Positions 1 through 12,433 of a stretch of DNA of 64,000 nucleotides are shown in pieces. The notes beneath the pieces are model-generated. The model was not told the DNA's origin. It worked only from the letters and a program-made list of their open reading frames with translations, and did not search any database. This DNA is from Phallus indusiatus (Eukaryota; Basidiomycota; Agaricomycetes; Phallales; Phallaceae): the NCBI GenBank assembly GCA_027605045.1, contig JAQFWX010000055.1, forward strand, positions 62,001 to 126,000, in the 5' to 3' direction. Every line of letters starts with the position of its first letter. Position 1 is the stretch's first letter. A program made the position numbers and the translations under genes.

Positions 1-558
1 AAAAAATCACAATAAAGAGCTTAACGTTTGAGTAGTAGCGGCATGACAAACGGTAAAGATGTTCTGCAGCCATTTCTTAGAACAAATTTAGTCTGAAAAT
101 GGCTCCGAGTTTTAATGAACTCCCGTCCTGAGCGACATCGGCAGGTTGGCTGTGTCTTTCGTCTGTCATATTGACGTGGCACGTACTTACTTGGCACTGC
201 AAAAGATTATTGTGCAGGGTTGGTGCTGAAAATGAAATCTTCTTTGTTTTATTTCAAAGCTGATGCACGTGCGGAACGATCGTGTAACAGGGAGTCCGAA
301 TAAATAAATCCTCGGCTAATTTGTAACTTGATGTTCTAGAACTCAAGTACTCAAATCTCATCGACATCGATCATCGATTTGAAGTCTTAGAAATAGTTAT
401 AGAAGAATGTGTTCTTTCAAACTTGCCGCGTTCTCATCTTATCCTCCCTCCCTCTACTTTAAGGGATCAAGAGATCCATTCGGACGGTCGCTTACGATCA
501 GTTCACTTTTTCATATCAGACGGAATGTATTGTCAAGTACAACACAAAAGTAATTTTC
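1..558. other. intergenic or edge sequence, no gene seen
   Basis: I see no convincing open frame here. The stretch lies downstream of the minus-strand gene that ends near 559 and probably holds its 3' untranslated region. Confidence 0.4.
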
Positions 559-1440
559 TCAATCTTTTGCGTCCTTATCCTTTTTTGTAAATAGAAAACA
601 GTCCGGACCAGATGTATCGCTGGGTGGCAGATTTCGAAAAGGAGACGGATTAGGCTATAACAGCGTCAATGAACGCATGTACAGTGAAGGACCGAGAGAT
701 GTCACATACAGGTGGTGGAGGGTAACCCGACGCTATCCTCAACATACGATTCAAAATATTAGTCTGTGATTGAAGCTGAAAAAGGGGAAGTAAACACAAA
801 GCGATGATTGAGATGGATGAAGCACACAGAAAAAAACATACAGTGTTTCCTGGTCTTGGTTTTAAAACCGGTGGGCGGGGGTAAGGGTTGATGAGATGGG
901 TCGTAAACGAAGTACGATCTACGAGTTCAGCATCCTGTAAGTAATCTTGAAGATATTCCGCATGGGAATTTTGCTACTCGGAAAATTGCAGAATGAATGG
1001 AATTGAAGAGTTTTTTGTTTTTTTTTGTTTTGCTTACGCGATGCCACTCATTATACCCGTCAAAATTTTCACGGAGCTGCTGTAAGGCAGTTAAGTCGAC
1101 GTCAATGGCGTCGGCTGGGGTCTCTCTGAACTGAGAGTACTGGGGTAGCGGTAATGAGAGGATGCAAACACGTTAGAGGATTGGGTCTTACTGTCGCATT
1201 GGATTCTTCATTGTTGAAGTAACCTTCATTGTACAGCGAATCATAGTCCGCTAAAACCTCCTCCGTCGTCACAATGCACTCGGTATTATTATCCTTCGGT
1301 GCAATCTCTGATTCTTTTTTCTGAGGCGTATCGCCTGAGTCGGGATATTCAAAATCCACATCCATTGGGGTATACCAGGATGCGGAGGGTTGGGAAATGG
1401 CCGGGGGTTGCTGTTTGCCTTTGTTGACGGTGGAGAACAT
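559..1440 (-). CDS. hypothetical protein, 5 exons, 214 aa
   Basis: I do not recognise this protein. Exons on the minus strand are 1440-1192, 1139-1038, 973-842, 775-710 and 654-559, joined by four introns of 52-66 nt. Every intron is phase 0 and has a clean donor (GTAAGA, GTAAGC, GTATGT, GTATGT) and an AG acceptor; the spliced frame stays open to a TGA at 561-559. An in-frame GTG lies further upstream, but the first ATG is at 1440. The product is polar and acidic in its first half, has no membrane segment or signal peptide, and carries a run of four prolines and a Lys/Asp-rich end. It has no domain I can name. The splice agreement is what makes the gene credible; the last exon boundary is the least certain point. 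Confidence 0.6.
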
Positions 1441-1554
1441 GTCAAAAAGTGAGGTCGGGAAATTCACTGATCAGAGATCGGAAAAAGCATTGCCCTTTTA
1501 AAGAGTTTGAAAGCGAGAATTGGACAAGTGGGTTGCAGAGGACATCGACCGCTG

Positions 1555-1589
1555 CTGGACACGTCAGTCCTCAGACTGACAGTGTCCAG
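1555..1589. repeat. imperfect inverted repeat (hairpin)
   Basis: Two arms of about 15 nt (beginning CTGGAC and ending GTCCAG) pair around a CTCA loop with one bulged base. It lies just upstream of the minus-strand gene at 559-1440, in its probable promoter or 5' leader. The function is unknown. Confidence 0.6.
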
Positions 1590-2050
1590 TGGTATAAGGC
1601 GGACGGACACTGGACGAGGCTCGAGCTTGTTTTTCAGGGGACACCGTGATTCTAGAACGCGTATGAGAGCACGAATTTCTTGGACGTGCTATGATGAGGT
1701 ATGTACGATGTTTCCCCCAATTGCTCGTTTTTCTTAATCTTAAACGTAGATGGCGATTCGAAGCATGTGCAACATGGATATTGCATCCACCTGGTTAATC
1801 GAGCTTGTCGCCAGCGTATAATTAACAGTTGTTGTAAGCTTCGATGCTTTGGCTTTAAATTACTACTAGTGTAGAATGTCACTGAAAAAAATAAAGAAAC
1901 TCAATCTCAAGACGCACAAATGCTTTTTCGGGCTGTACCTATAGTACTCAAATAGTACTTCATTTTCTAGATCCGTGTATACCTCGAGTTCACTAAATGT
2001 TGCGTAATGCAATTTCTCGTAGCGATGAACCAATGAATAGAGTACACTGA

Positions 2051-2890
2051 GTGCGCGGTGGATTCAGTATTTCAGCCAGCTCTACAAAAGAAAAGGAAGA
2101 CGAAAAAATTTACTACCCAAGCTCAAGTTCAATGGCCAAGCAAGTTTATGGCTGCTTACCTAACACGATTATTCCCAGAACTTCTCAGCTACGTAGCCTA
2201 CGTTCAAAACCTTCAAATTTCAAATCTCAGATTTCCACTGGCTTAAGTCGAATTGAGCAAGACTCGCAATTATAACCTGCTGAATTCGCATCTCAAAAAG
2301 TGGCTTTTGTGGAAACTTGGAGGAAACTAGGAATACGCACCGGTCGAATCTGGATAGGTTTTCTAATTTTGGTCACTTTTATAGGTGCAAGTTACGGTGG
2401 CCACTGGCAATCCAATCTCAGGCCCTCTATATCATAGACCACGACCCTCCTTGCAAGTCAATGGCCCTGAGTCCCGTATCCACGATTCATTTATATGTAT
2501 ATTCCTTAGGAAAGGTACTCCGGTGGAGCATTTCGACGGAAGACTTGATGATACACCAAGAGCTGTCAAATTTGGAACATCCAAAAGTAGATGAAAACCC
2601 GGGTGCACCAATAAGAGTGTAGCCCTCTATCAGAGGGGGGCCTTGTAAAATTAGGGATGTTTTGAGGAGTGCCGGTCGCTATTTATATTCTGGGGCGGTG
2701 TCAGAAATGTTGAGAAAGACGGCCCAGACACCAGACACGTTTTTCACAATCAGAGATGATGGTGACAACAGATAGATTTTCCATTGATACAGGTGACTGA
2801 TTGGCCTGAGCGTACAGCACCGCAAGGACCAGCCTGGCCTGAATTAGCTTTACAAATTCTCACGGACCTGCTTAGTCATCTCCAGTAACC
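2051..2890 (+). pseudogene. coding-like stretch, unresolved or decayed gene
   Basis: Several successive plus-strand segments read like protein but do not join into one clean model. They are a basic Ser/Arg-rich segment (2129-2275), a segment rich in Pro and Arg (2385-2594), a segment around 2655-2775, and a terminal segment ending in TAA near 2889. T-rich stretches ending in AG (for example ending at 2384 and 2654) could be introns, but phases do not agree across all joins. Either the gene has unusual splice sites, or it carries frameshifts and is decaying. I cannot name the family. Confidence 0.3.
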
Positions 2891-3025
2891 CCTCCCTTCG
2901 ACTACTGCAGCCCTTTTCTTCGCTCTCGACGCCGACGACGATTCTTTCATTTGTTTTCTTCTATCATTTATAACCTTTATACTCTCCTTTTCTCAGATCA
3001 TTAGATGCTCTTGTAGTCAAAGTCA

Positions 3026-6000
3026 ATGTCACATCCTCATTTTGGACCCGCTCGTTATGTCACCTCCGATACTCCAATCCCAACCACTCGCGTACCGACG
3101 TTAAGACAAACCACCTCATTGCGAAGAGGGAAGACCTTGACTCGACCTGAACGTGGTGTTGACCCTGTTCCGTTAATCAATCCTACCACCGCAGCTGCCC
3201 TTGTCGCTGGATCAGCTGGCTCAACAAGCGACTTCAACCCATGGAGCATATTTGCACATGCCGTCACCTTCTGGGCTCCTCCTTTTGTTCTTTCTGCAGT
3301 TGGATTGCAAGACAAGCCAACAAGGCAGGCATGGCGTGAAAAAATCGCCTTGTGTTTTATCGCTCTCGTCCTTGGCGGTCTCGTCGGCTTCGCGACCATC
3401 GGTCTCAACCGCGCTCTCTGCCCGTCAGACAGCAGCAACAATCCCGATCGATTCATAAACTTTCAGAGCGACTCAGCAGGATTGGGAATTCAAGGATTCG
3501 TTTTCAACATTTCCGGTGCTAAATCACCCGCAAATTTTGACTTTTTTAAATTTGCGGCAGCCGATCCGGAGCAAGATATTACTACTGTCTTTACTCGCAC
3601 CGCGGCGGATTATCCAGCTTGCAAATCCCTTTCTGTTAGCATTGCTACCGATCCTCCATGTCCATCTACATCCTCTTGTCCTTTACCCCCACTTTCCGAG
3701 GCTACGTTTCGACAGTTTAACATCATTAATACCACCAAGATTGTCGGATACGACTGGGATCAGGTCCGGAATCTCAGCAACTACTTCGTAATCGACGGTG
3801 CTGTCCTCAATATGAACACATACTTTCAACTCCATCCCAAACCTATCGCGAAAGATCCTATCGACGCGGCCATTCGGACCGTCATTGCACAAGAAAACAG
3901 TGGCGGTGGCAAGGACGGCACGCGGCTTTTCTACAACCGCGATGACCTCAGAGTAGCGGTTCCCTGCCTGACCCAACGATACTACGCCGGTAACATCGAC
4001 AAAATCACACCAGGCTGCTTCGTGTCCCAGCTCTTTCTATACGTCGGGCTTATCGTTATTCTTGCACTCGTCCTTGTTCGTTTCATTATGGCTTGCTTTT
4101 TCAGCTGGTTCATGTCTGCTCGACTTGTCGCACCTCCCAAAAATCTAGGGAGAACAGTGATTAGTCCAGCTGTTCTTCCTGAAGGCGCTAATATTACTAT
4201 TGATAACAAGACGGGGACTGCTCCGTGGGCTGGCCCAAAAGGACCGGGGCAGCACAACCCCAACAGACTCAGTAAAAGCCGACCCCAGCCAACTACGAAC
4301 ATCTCGATGGCCCAAATCGGCGCCGAGTTGTTTGCAGTATGTCTCGTTACTTGTTATTCCGAAGGCGAGGAGGGTATCCGAACGACTTTGGATTCCATTT
4401 CCGCGACTACTTATTCTGATTCTCGCAAGCTTTTGTTTGTCGTGTGCGATGGGATGATCACAGGGGCAGGCGAGAAAAAGAGTACACCGGATATTTGTGT
4501 CGGTTTGTTAGATGCCGATCCACGTTTTGGCAATCCGGAACCGATGGGTTATTTTTCTGTCGGATCAGGTACCAAAAGTGAAAATAGAGCTATGGTATAT
4601 GCTGGACATTATAGTAAGGACCTTTTTGATCTTCTTTCTTCCTGCTATCACGGGTCTAATCCTTATTTTTAACAGCCAGAGCTGGCCATCGTACCCCGAC
4701 GATGGTCATTGTAAAATGTGGGATGGAAGGTGAAAGAGGAGATAAAAAACCTGGAAATCGTGGCAAACGAGATTCTCAGCTCATTCTTATGAATTTTTTC
4801 TCCCGCGTTACTTATAATGACCGAATGACGCCCTTGGATTACGATATGTTCCGGAAGATCCAAGTATTGATGGGCGTTACAGCTGACTTCTTTGAGGTTT
4901 GTCTAATGGTACGTTGTCAACTATCGTTCAATTTTTAAAGCCTCGGTAGTTGATGTTACTTTCTTAGGTAGACGCAGATACCAAGGTTTTCCCCGATTCG
5001 CTGGGTCAACTTGTGAATAGCATGCACCACGACAACTTTATTATGGGCGTTTGTGGCGAAACACGGATAGCAAACAAGATGCAATCCTGGGTTACAGCGA
5101 TCCAAGTATATGAATATTTTATATCTCACCATCTGGCGAAGGCGTTTGAATCTGTATTTGGTGGTGTAACATGTCTCCCAGGTTGTTTCTCGATGTACCG
5201 ACTCAAAGCCCGGAAGCCTAACGACGCCGACTGGGTTCCTATTTTATGCAAGCCGGAAATTGTACGCGAATATAGTCAAAGCGAGGTTACCACGCTCCAT
5301 CAAAAGAATCTGCTCTTACTAGGAGAAGATCGGTTTTTGACAACTATCCTTCTTCGGACGTTTCCTAATCGGAAGATGGTGTTTGTTCCTCAGGCACGAT
5401 GTCGTACTATTGCACCCGACACGTTCCGCGTTCTTCTCTCTCAGCGTCGGCGATGGATCAACTCTACTATTCATAATCTGATGGAACTCGTGCGTGTACG
5501 AAATCTATGCGGTACATTCTGTTTCAGCATGCAATTTGTTGTGTTTATGGACCTTCTGGGAACCGTGGTACTTCCGGTGGCTATCTGTCTAACCTATTCC
5601 CTCATTGTCAATATGATATTGTCTCCGCCGAAAACGTTCGACCAAGCTATACCCCTTATACTTCTACTAGCCGTTATCGGTTTACCAGGTGTTCTGATTT
5701 TAATTACAACTAGGAAGGTAGTTTATGTATTTTGGATGTTGATCTATTTGCTGGCGCTTCCCGTGTGGAATTTTGCTTTGCCGGTGTATGCGTTTTGGCA
5801 TTTTGATGATTTTTCGTGGGGAGAGACGAGGTTAGTTTCTTTCGTTATTCTTCTCCTGTTTCGGTGTTTAAAACGTGTCTTTTTCTTTACTTTATAGGAA
5901 AGTCCAAGGTGAAAAGAAAGGCGAAGGGCACGATGTGGGATCTGGGACAGCGAAAGGCGGTTCTGTTGCGTTGAGACGTTGGGAAGATTGGGAGAGGTCG

Positions 6001-6741
6001 CGGTTGCGCAAGCAAAAGCGAGACGAAAAACGCCAACGAGAGATGGCTCGAGCTTTTCCTAATGGGTATCTTAAAGACGGTAACGGATACCTACGGGCAG
6101 AAATGAGAAGTCAGTATACCGAAGGTTCGGACACGGTCTCGATGACATCGTCGGATGAAGATCAGTGGGGAGAGCAGATTGGTGGATATAATGAACATAG
6201 CGCTCAGTATCCGCCGCCACCTCCTGGGTTGTTGATTCCCAGCGACGAGATGATACGATCCGCGGAAACGGTGGATGAGAGTACTCTGGCGGCTATGCTA
6301 GAGAGTGGATTCAATGATCGCCCGAGTTCGTACTCGAATTCATCGTCGTCTCGGAGCAGAGGTAGCAGTACGGCGTGGTCTTCGGGTGGAAGTAGTAATC
6401 AGCAGCAGCAGCACCAACAGCAGTACCAACATCATCAGCGATACCAATTGATGGATGGTCCTGTTTCGCCTCTTTCTGGGCCACCTTCGCCTGCTGGACA
6501 TTATTCTATGCGCGCACCTCCTATGAATGGATATGATAATTCTGCTGCTGCCATGCACGGTCGAGCACCACCTCCTCAGATTCAAGTACCATCTCATCAT
6601 ATTCAGTCTCCCATCTCTCCTATTCGGCCAGTAGCCGCGTCGAGTTCTGCTGTGGATTGGATGACGCATGTGAAGAAACGGAGTGTAGGTGGCGGACCAC
6701 CGCGGTATGGTCCATTAGGACCTCTGGATCCCAATAACTAA
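3026..6741 (+). CDS. chitin synthase, class IV (Chs3-type)
   Basis: The enzyme polymerises UDP-N-acetylglucosamine into chitin at the plasma membrane for the cell wall. Four exons, 3026-4613, 4676-4908, 4968-5830 and 5898-6741, give 1175 aa, the usual size for class IV. Two hydrophobic segments lie near residues 75-130, followed by a Cys-containing extracellular-type region as in Chs3 relatives, and a further membrane segment at about 340-365. The GT2 catalytic core carries DAD (609-611), EDR (727-729) and the chitin-synthase signature QRRRW (766-770), followed by a cluster of membrane helices. The C-terminal 250 residues are Ser/Gln/Pro-rich and probably disordered. There is no myosin motor domain, which argues against classes V and VII. 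The ATG at 3026 follows a pyrimidine-rich leader. Family assignment is from remembered motifs and is firm. Confidence 0.95.
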
Positions 6742-7434
6742 GATTATAACTTTCCTTCTTCATTATGACGACCTGTTCGATTTGATCCTTCCTCCAAAGT
6801 AATCTTTTGCATATACCATCCTCTTTTTATGACCTTCACACTCTTTCCTTATCTTATTCATATTGATGGACACTACATCCTTCTCTTCCTTATTCTTCTT
6901 TCTCCTCAATTTAAAGAACCTTGTGCGATATAGTATATTGGTTGAGATGAATTCTTTTAGTATATACAAACGAGGTATATAGCTATATAGCCTACGTTGC
7001 TATGCACACGAAGGCGCGTTGTGGACACTTGTTTACGCGTATTTACGTGTATTTCTCTGGCTCCTCGGCGTCAGCGCCCTTTTCCAATGATGGCGACCCC
7101 AACTTCGCACTGGGCCTGTCTTTCAACTTCACATTAAGACGTCTTCGTCTCTCTCTCACGAACTGCTTCTTACCGTCCTAGAATTGTTGTAAATCTGTGA
7201 GATATTTTGTGTTTTGTCCTCGTCCTCGTCAGTTAGTAACGTCATGCCTTGCGTTTTTGGCAGTCTGAGTTACCTCAGCCCCTGTAACACCGGCGACGGC
7301 CTTGGTCACGGTCAGACTGTAGGTCCTCGGGATTGAGACGGACAGTTTGATCTGCGTAAGTCAACTTTTTGTATGACTTTGTTTCGCTGGTATTCACAGC
7401 ATGCGTTGTATAGTCGAAATTACAAGAACTTCAA
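6742..7434. other. intergenic: 3' end of chitin synthase and promoter of next gene
   Basis: AT-rich sequence follows the stop codon, then about 400 bases lead up to the next plus-strand ATG. I see no gene here. Confidence 0.5.
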
Positions 7435-10400
7435 ATGGCTTCGTCGCCGCAAGTATCTCTCAACGGGTTTCCAGAGCTTTTGTTAGATGGTCGGCAAAAC
7501 ATTCCCTTTCATTGACACTTTCCAAACTTCTGATCTTGCTCTTCTAAAGCTTTGGTATCGAATATATTGGATGTATGCCCTACTTTAACGCCCACTTTCC
7601 TACACGAATTAGGCTCGCGAGTCCATGCGTCCACCCTTAAAGCAGTATTCTCGACGCTCGATATTCCCGACGACGTTCGATATTTTTCTCATGAGAAACA
7701 AGGATCTCTTCTGTCCAAACATCCAGTCTCAGCCGTTTTACTTAATCCTGCTCGATATGCGCATATAGTTAAGAGGATCGTTGTTAACGAAGCGGAGTTA
7801 CCTTCCGCGTACCGGAGTAATACTGGAGCGTTAGGTCTTATTACCATTAATGAAGACGATGAAGAAAGCGACGAGGAGATGGTTACGAAGCATGGTGGTC
7901 GGGTTGCTGTTGAACCTATGCGCGGCGAAGATTTGACGTCGTTATTGAGTTTGTGTGGAGACCTGGAGAGCTTTGTATGGAGGAGTTCTAACCCTCCGCC
8001 GGACGGTATAATCGAGGTAATATTGGTTGTATTCATTTCTATTAGATTCTTATTTTTGTTTCGAATGAATTAGGTTCTTTCAGCTCAATGTCCCAAACTC
8101 TCTAGTTTTATTTTCAGACCGGATCCGCAGTTACGCGCAGCCTCGATAGCAGACAAGGTTTCAGACATATCACTTCCTTTAAGCCGCGGCACCGTTGTTA
8201 AGTGGGATGCTCCCTCTTTCCGGATTTCACCCGGTCTATCATTAACTCAGCTTCGTCTCACACGCCTATCTCAATCTGGTTCGCAAGCTCTGGCGTGTTT
8301 CCTCAAGCGCCTAGGAGATGAATCGCTTTTGGAAGATGTTAGTCTCGATTTAGTATGGTTCGACGATGTATGCGAACCACTTGTCAAGGCTGGTCGGCGA
8401 ATAAAGAAGCTTCAGCTTGGAACTAGTGGTACTAAATTGACCGACAAGGATATTGTTATGATTTTTGAAGGATGCGAAGCTTTGGAAGATTTTGCTCTTG
8501 TAGAAGCTGAAGGTACCGTTTCTGGGAGCTAATTTTCATACGTGTTTTACAAACGCGTTTCTCTTCCTTTTTAGCACGGCTTAGTCGGAAGCTGTGGTCG
8601 AAAATTGAATCTATTCCTCCTCGTCTTCGCAAATTTAGCATTCAATTGTCCGAAAGCGGTCCTCATCATTCATGGACTGCTGATCACCTCGAATCATTTG
8701 CTTCGTTAAAACTTGATACTGTCACGCATTTGTCCATCAGACGGCTATTACCCTTTCCTCAACTAACATCTTCGGGGAATGAACTTGAATATGATTCGAG
8801 GATCGACAGTGTAGCAGCATTGAAACCGATCCCTTCTGACGTTGTTGAATCTATCCGAGAAATGCCCTCTTTGATCAATTTACAGTGTGATTGGTGGTCG
8901 TGGAAGTTGGATGACGTTAAGGCTTTAGCAGATAAATGTACCAAATTGGAGGTCAAGAGTAATCTCGTACAGTCTTTATCGATTTCATGTTGAATCTTTT
9001 TTTACAGCATCTCGAATTGGCTTTGGACGCTCCTTTTCTGAAATTATTGTCTATGACCTCAATTTTTACACCTTTAACACAACTTCGTCATTTCGCTATT
9101 TGTATCCCTCCTGCTCATTCCCCTGGCTTGGTCTCTCCATTATTATCCCCCTCAAAATTACCGATACACCCTTTGACACCAGCCGCTTCTCCTGTCAGAC
9201 GGCGAACGTCCCTTCCTTCCCCCGTTTCAGATTTTGCATCACAGGTTTTCGTCGGAGAGGACGCTAAAGTAAAAGAACAAGGAGACATATCCTTTCCTCC
9301 CTTAAGAGAAATCAAAAAATTCGTAAAGAAATGCCCTAAATTGTTGGAACTGGGTATGTATTCGGTAATCATTTGCTCTCTTTTCCCTCCTTTGAATGTG
9401 GGCCCTTAGAATGGTACGGACGGAACGCGCGTGGACGATGGTTAATTTCTCGACCTTTGAATGGCTCTTCCAAGCTCGGACCTAATGTTTCTGTGGAATA
9501 TATACCTCCTGTTGCATCTGCTGTCGTATGGACCAGGGCAACGTTGGAAAAGGCAGCTCTTGATTTCGTAACATCCGGAAATGGAAGTCTTTCTCATAAT
9601 ATCCCTCGGCAAGGTCAAGCATGGACAGGACCTAAAGCGGAAGAATTCAGAATTTCTTTGGAGAAGGATAAGGAACAAGCATCATCATCCGTGACAGCCT
9701 CTGCCGTTGGTGGCACTCGCGATAAATCTTCCAAAGCTCAGGTTTTCAGTAGTAATAATAAACGGCGGGAACGTGTTTCTATTTCGTCTTCTGAGTCTAC
9801 TTCTGGGTCCTCGGGAACGGGCACAGGGTCGCCTGGAACGAAGTTGGTACAGCCTGAAACGAAAACAAATAACATTATTCCATCTCCTATTTCTCCCATT
9901 TCCCCATTATCTCAAAGCTTGTGCATGGGGAATACGACGGATCCGGAGTCATCACCAATTGAGGACCAAGTATCACCTTATCAACCTCCGTCTCTTTCTC
10001 GTAGTATCCCAGATGAGTCACCTATTCGAATTGACCATAATTATCGAGAAGGCCGATCGAGAAGGGCGACTCTACCAGATATTAATATCATTCCAACAAC
10101 AACTACTAACAGTGGCATGTCTACTTTTTCTTATTCTTCTTCTGCCTTTCCTCGCGCGTTCAGAATGAACAACCAAAGTCGGTTTGAAACCAGAAATTCT
10201 AGTATCGGTGGGAAAAACAACGGAAATACAATATCTGCTGACCACCCACGGCAAGATTCTCCTCGTACTATACGCGGTTCTACTGCTACTAGTACAACAA
10301 CTAGTAATCCCCGCGGGAGAGGCAGCTTTTATCCTCATGGTGCTCCCAGGCGTGGCGGCGGTTTCGGAAGAGGGATTGTTGGCGGTGATAATAACAAGCG

Positions 10401-10509
10401 AGGGTTTGTTAACGGCGGATTCGTGAGCGTTGGACGTAGCGTTAATGGTGGTGGTAGCAGTAATAATAATGGTCACTCACGCCGAGGTAATACCGCTTCA
10501 ATACCGTGA
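7435..10509 (+). CDS. F-box/LRR-like protein with basic low-complexity tail
   Basis: Six exons (7435-7489, 7550-8016, 8074-8512, 8575-8951, 9008-9353, 9410-10509) encode 927 aa. The start has the short pattern of an F-box-like segment (FPELLLDALV), and residues 60-480 alternate Leu-rich strands and helices like the irregular LRRs of fungal F-box proteins, with an acidic loop (DEDDEESDEE type) near residue 125. From about 560 onward the protein is Ser/Thr/Asn-rich, ending in a Gly/Arg-rich tail with RGG-like spacing. If the F-box is real, it would be a substrate adaptor for an SCF ubiquitin ligase; that is inference from general shape, not a motif match. The first donor (GTCGGC) is weak; all other introns are standard. 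Confidence 0.75.
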
Positions 10510-11150
10510 TATGTTTAACGCGGTATCTATGTACTATGCTGCCGAATCGAGACTTTGTCTCTTTCTCATACTTTAATTTTTTGGCCGTCAATTGGCTTTT
10601 CGTACCTTTTCTTCTTCCTTTTCACGAGTATATGCACTCCTGTATCAACCAAGACTGTTGTACTCTTACTTTGCATACCAACTTTATTTTCGCTGTGATA
10701 TTTTTAGGCGTTTCAATGTTTTTCCCAATTCTCCAACCGAACTTGAAGGAGGTGAACTCCATAGCTTCTTCCTTCGATGACGGCCATCTCGACAGTATTC
10801 AGTGTTCGCGTCAAATGATGAGTTAAAGATGAAAGCTAAGCGAGACTCTCAGAACATCCGGCCGAAGTGGCCTGTCCCCACCAATTAAAGCCAGAGTCTA
10901 CTAGGCCATCAGTGATCTGGTTTCGGCTCTGGAGATGGGCCGGACCTCCTAAATGCTTCGGGCGTTTCAGTCATCTCCAGGTTCATCCCAGTAGCTCTGG
11001 CATCTCCCACATGATTTAGCGCACTTGTTTCTATGACTCGGACGCCTTCCGGTTTCAGCCCTAGGCCTGACTCCAGGTTCATCCCACGTTATTTAGCACT
11101 CTTGTTTTATGTTGCATACGAAAAGTAATATATAGCATAGACTAATACTA
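10510..11150. other. intergenic between convergent genes, with a direct repeat
   Basis: This holds the 3' regions of two convergent genes. A degenerate direct repeat is visible: 10951-11036 and 11045-11110 share CTCCAGGTTCATCCCA, followed by TTTAGC and a CTTGTTT motif. I see no gene. Confidence 0.5.
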
Positions 11151-12433
11151 CTAGTACTCCATGTTTACGTGTTTTACACGTTTATACCTATTTAGGGTTG
11201 AAGGATAGCCAGCAAGGGGCATGTGAGGTTGTGAGGGGAGATCGAGGTGAGCGCTGGAACCAACAAAATAGTTGATATGGGAAGTGATATAGTTATATTT
11301 GTCAACTCCTTTTCTCCTGCAATGTTCATTACTTTCCCAAATAAACTCTCTCACGAAATCCCACACATTTTTGTTGCATGCGGGATTGAGCGGTTTCGGG
11401 ATAGTGTTGTTGAACAGCGGTTCGAAACGACAGAGTTGGGTAAAGCTGGTGGGGATGAAACGCTTGAAAGCTTCAAACATTTTCAGAATGTCGCGACGCT
11501 GATTCTTCTCCATCATCGCATGAAAGGGCTCTTTAACGGGGGCTACACAATAAAAAATTTGTGTGGGGTGAGGAGGATACTCCCCACGAGCGACAGATGA
11601 AGCAAACGCAGCTGTTATTGATATAAGATAAAAACAAGGAAGGGTTCCCATGAGAGTGAAGGCAGGTATTATCTGTTGAACGTTTAGTACTATTCAGGAG
11701 CTAGTACAATTATAAAACACACCATATCGAACTGGCCATCTCTCAGAACATCATGGAGAGCCTCATCGCGGTTAAGTCTGGCTTCCCTCTGAGCCGCAAT
11801 ACGACCGAGATCCATGTTGTTATTGTATACTGCTAGTGCCTGCGCCACAACCTGTGGGTGGGGCCAGCGAAGATTCCACCTTTCGGTGGAAACCTGCTTT
11901 CTGTCTTTCGCGTAGAGGAGGAGGAAAGCACCGGTTCTGGTCATCATGGCAACATTGACACGGGCAGTTTTTTTAACGCCGTTCATTTTAAGGTCCAGCG
12001 GGTACTGTAGTTCGAGGTCAATGGTGGTATTTGGAGCGATATCTGGGTATCCCAGATGCAACAAAGTACTATGAGCGAGATAATCTACGTTGGCCTCTGA
12101 TGCGTGCCGGGACACCTTTTCGATCTTTTTGATGTAGTCTCTAACCATCCAGTGCGCCGCGGGAGGTCCATCTCCGGAAAAGCCAGCTCCCGCCTCCAAG
12201 ATTTCTGCAAGGGACTGGTCTGCGAATTGGGGCTCCGGAAGATCCTCAAAAGGACATCCAAAGAATTCTTGAACGTCTAGCTCGTGTGCTTGAACAAATA
12301 GTGCGTCTAGATCATCTGAGGTCCACATGCACGCTGATTTGGCTTGGATATGGGTTGGTGGCATCCGGAGGCTTTGGACAACGGAAGTGGGCCTGTCCAC
12401 AGAGCGGGAATGGGAACGCGAGCGCGAGCTCAT
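11151..12433 (-). CDS. PD-(D/E)XK-nuclease-like fungal protein
   Basis: Two exons, 12433-11723 and 11672-11151, joined by a 50-nt intron with donor GTGTGT, branch site TACTAAAC and acceptor CAACAG, give 410 aa. The downstream exon alone looks like a small secreted protein starting at 11651 with a hydrophobic N-terminus, but the join places that hydrophobic strand inside the protein. The pattern matches a lineage-expanded basidiomycete family of uncharacterised proteins with a predicted PD-(D/E)XK-like core: a hydrophobic strand ending in a charged DRK triplet, then PQVVAQALAVYNNN, then the hydrophobic strand beginning MGTLPCFY. Recognition rests on memory of that family. The catalytic acid is not certain and activity is unknown. 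The ATG at 12433 is the first in frame. Confidence 0.65.

Noticed and set aside
2294..2425. Membrane helix (GRIWIGFLILVTFIG) of a mitochondrial protein
   Set aside because: The hydrophobic codons coincide with a T-rich stretch ending in TTTTATAG, so it is at least as likely to be an intron.
3055..3456. Minus-strand frame opposite the chitin synthase
   Set aside because: A shadow of the coding strand; the plus-strand product has clear membrane and catalytic motifs.
6340..6669. Arg-rich minus-strand frame in the chitin synthase tail
   Set aside because: Caused by the CAG/CAC-rich tail of the plus-strand gene.
11151..11651. Separate secreted protein with a signal peptide
   Set aside because: The hydrophobic start is an internal strand once the 50-nt intron is removed; the joined frame matches a known family layout.
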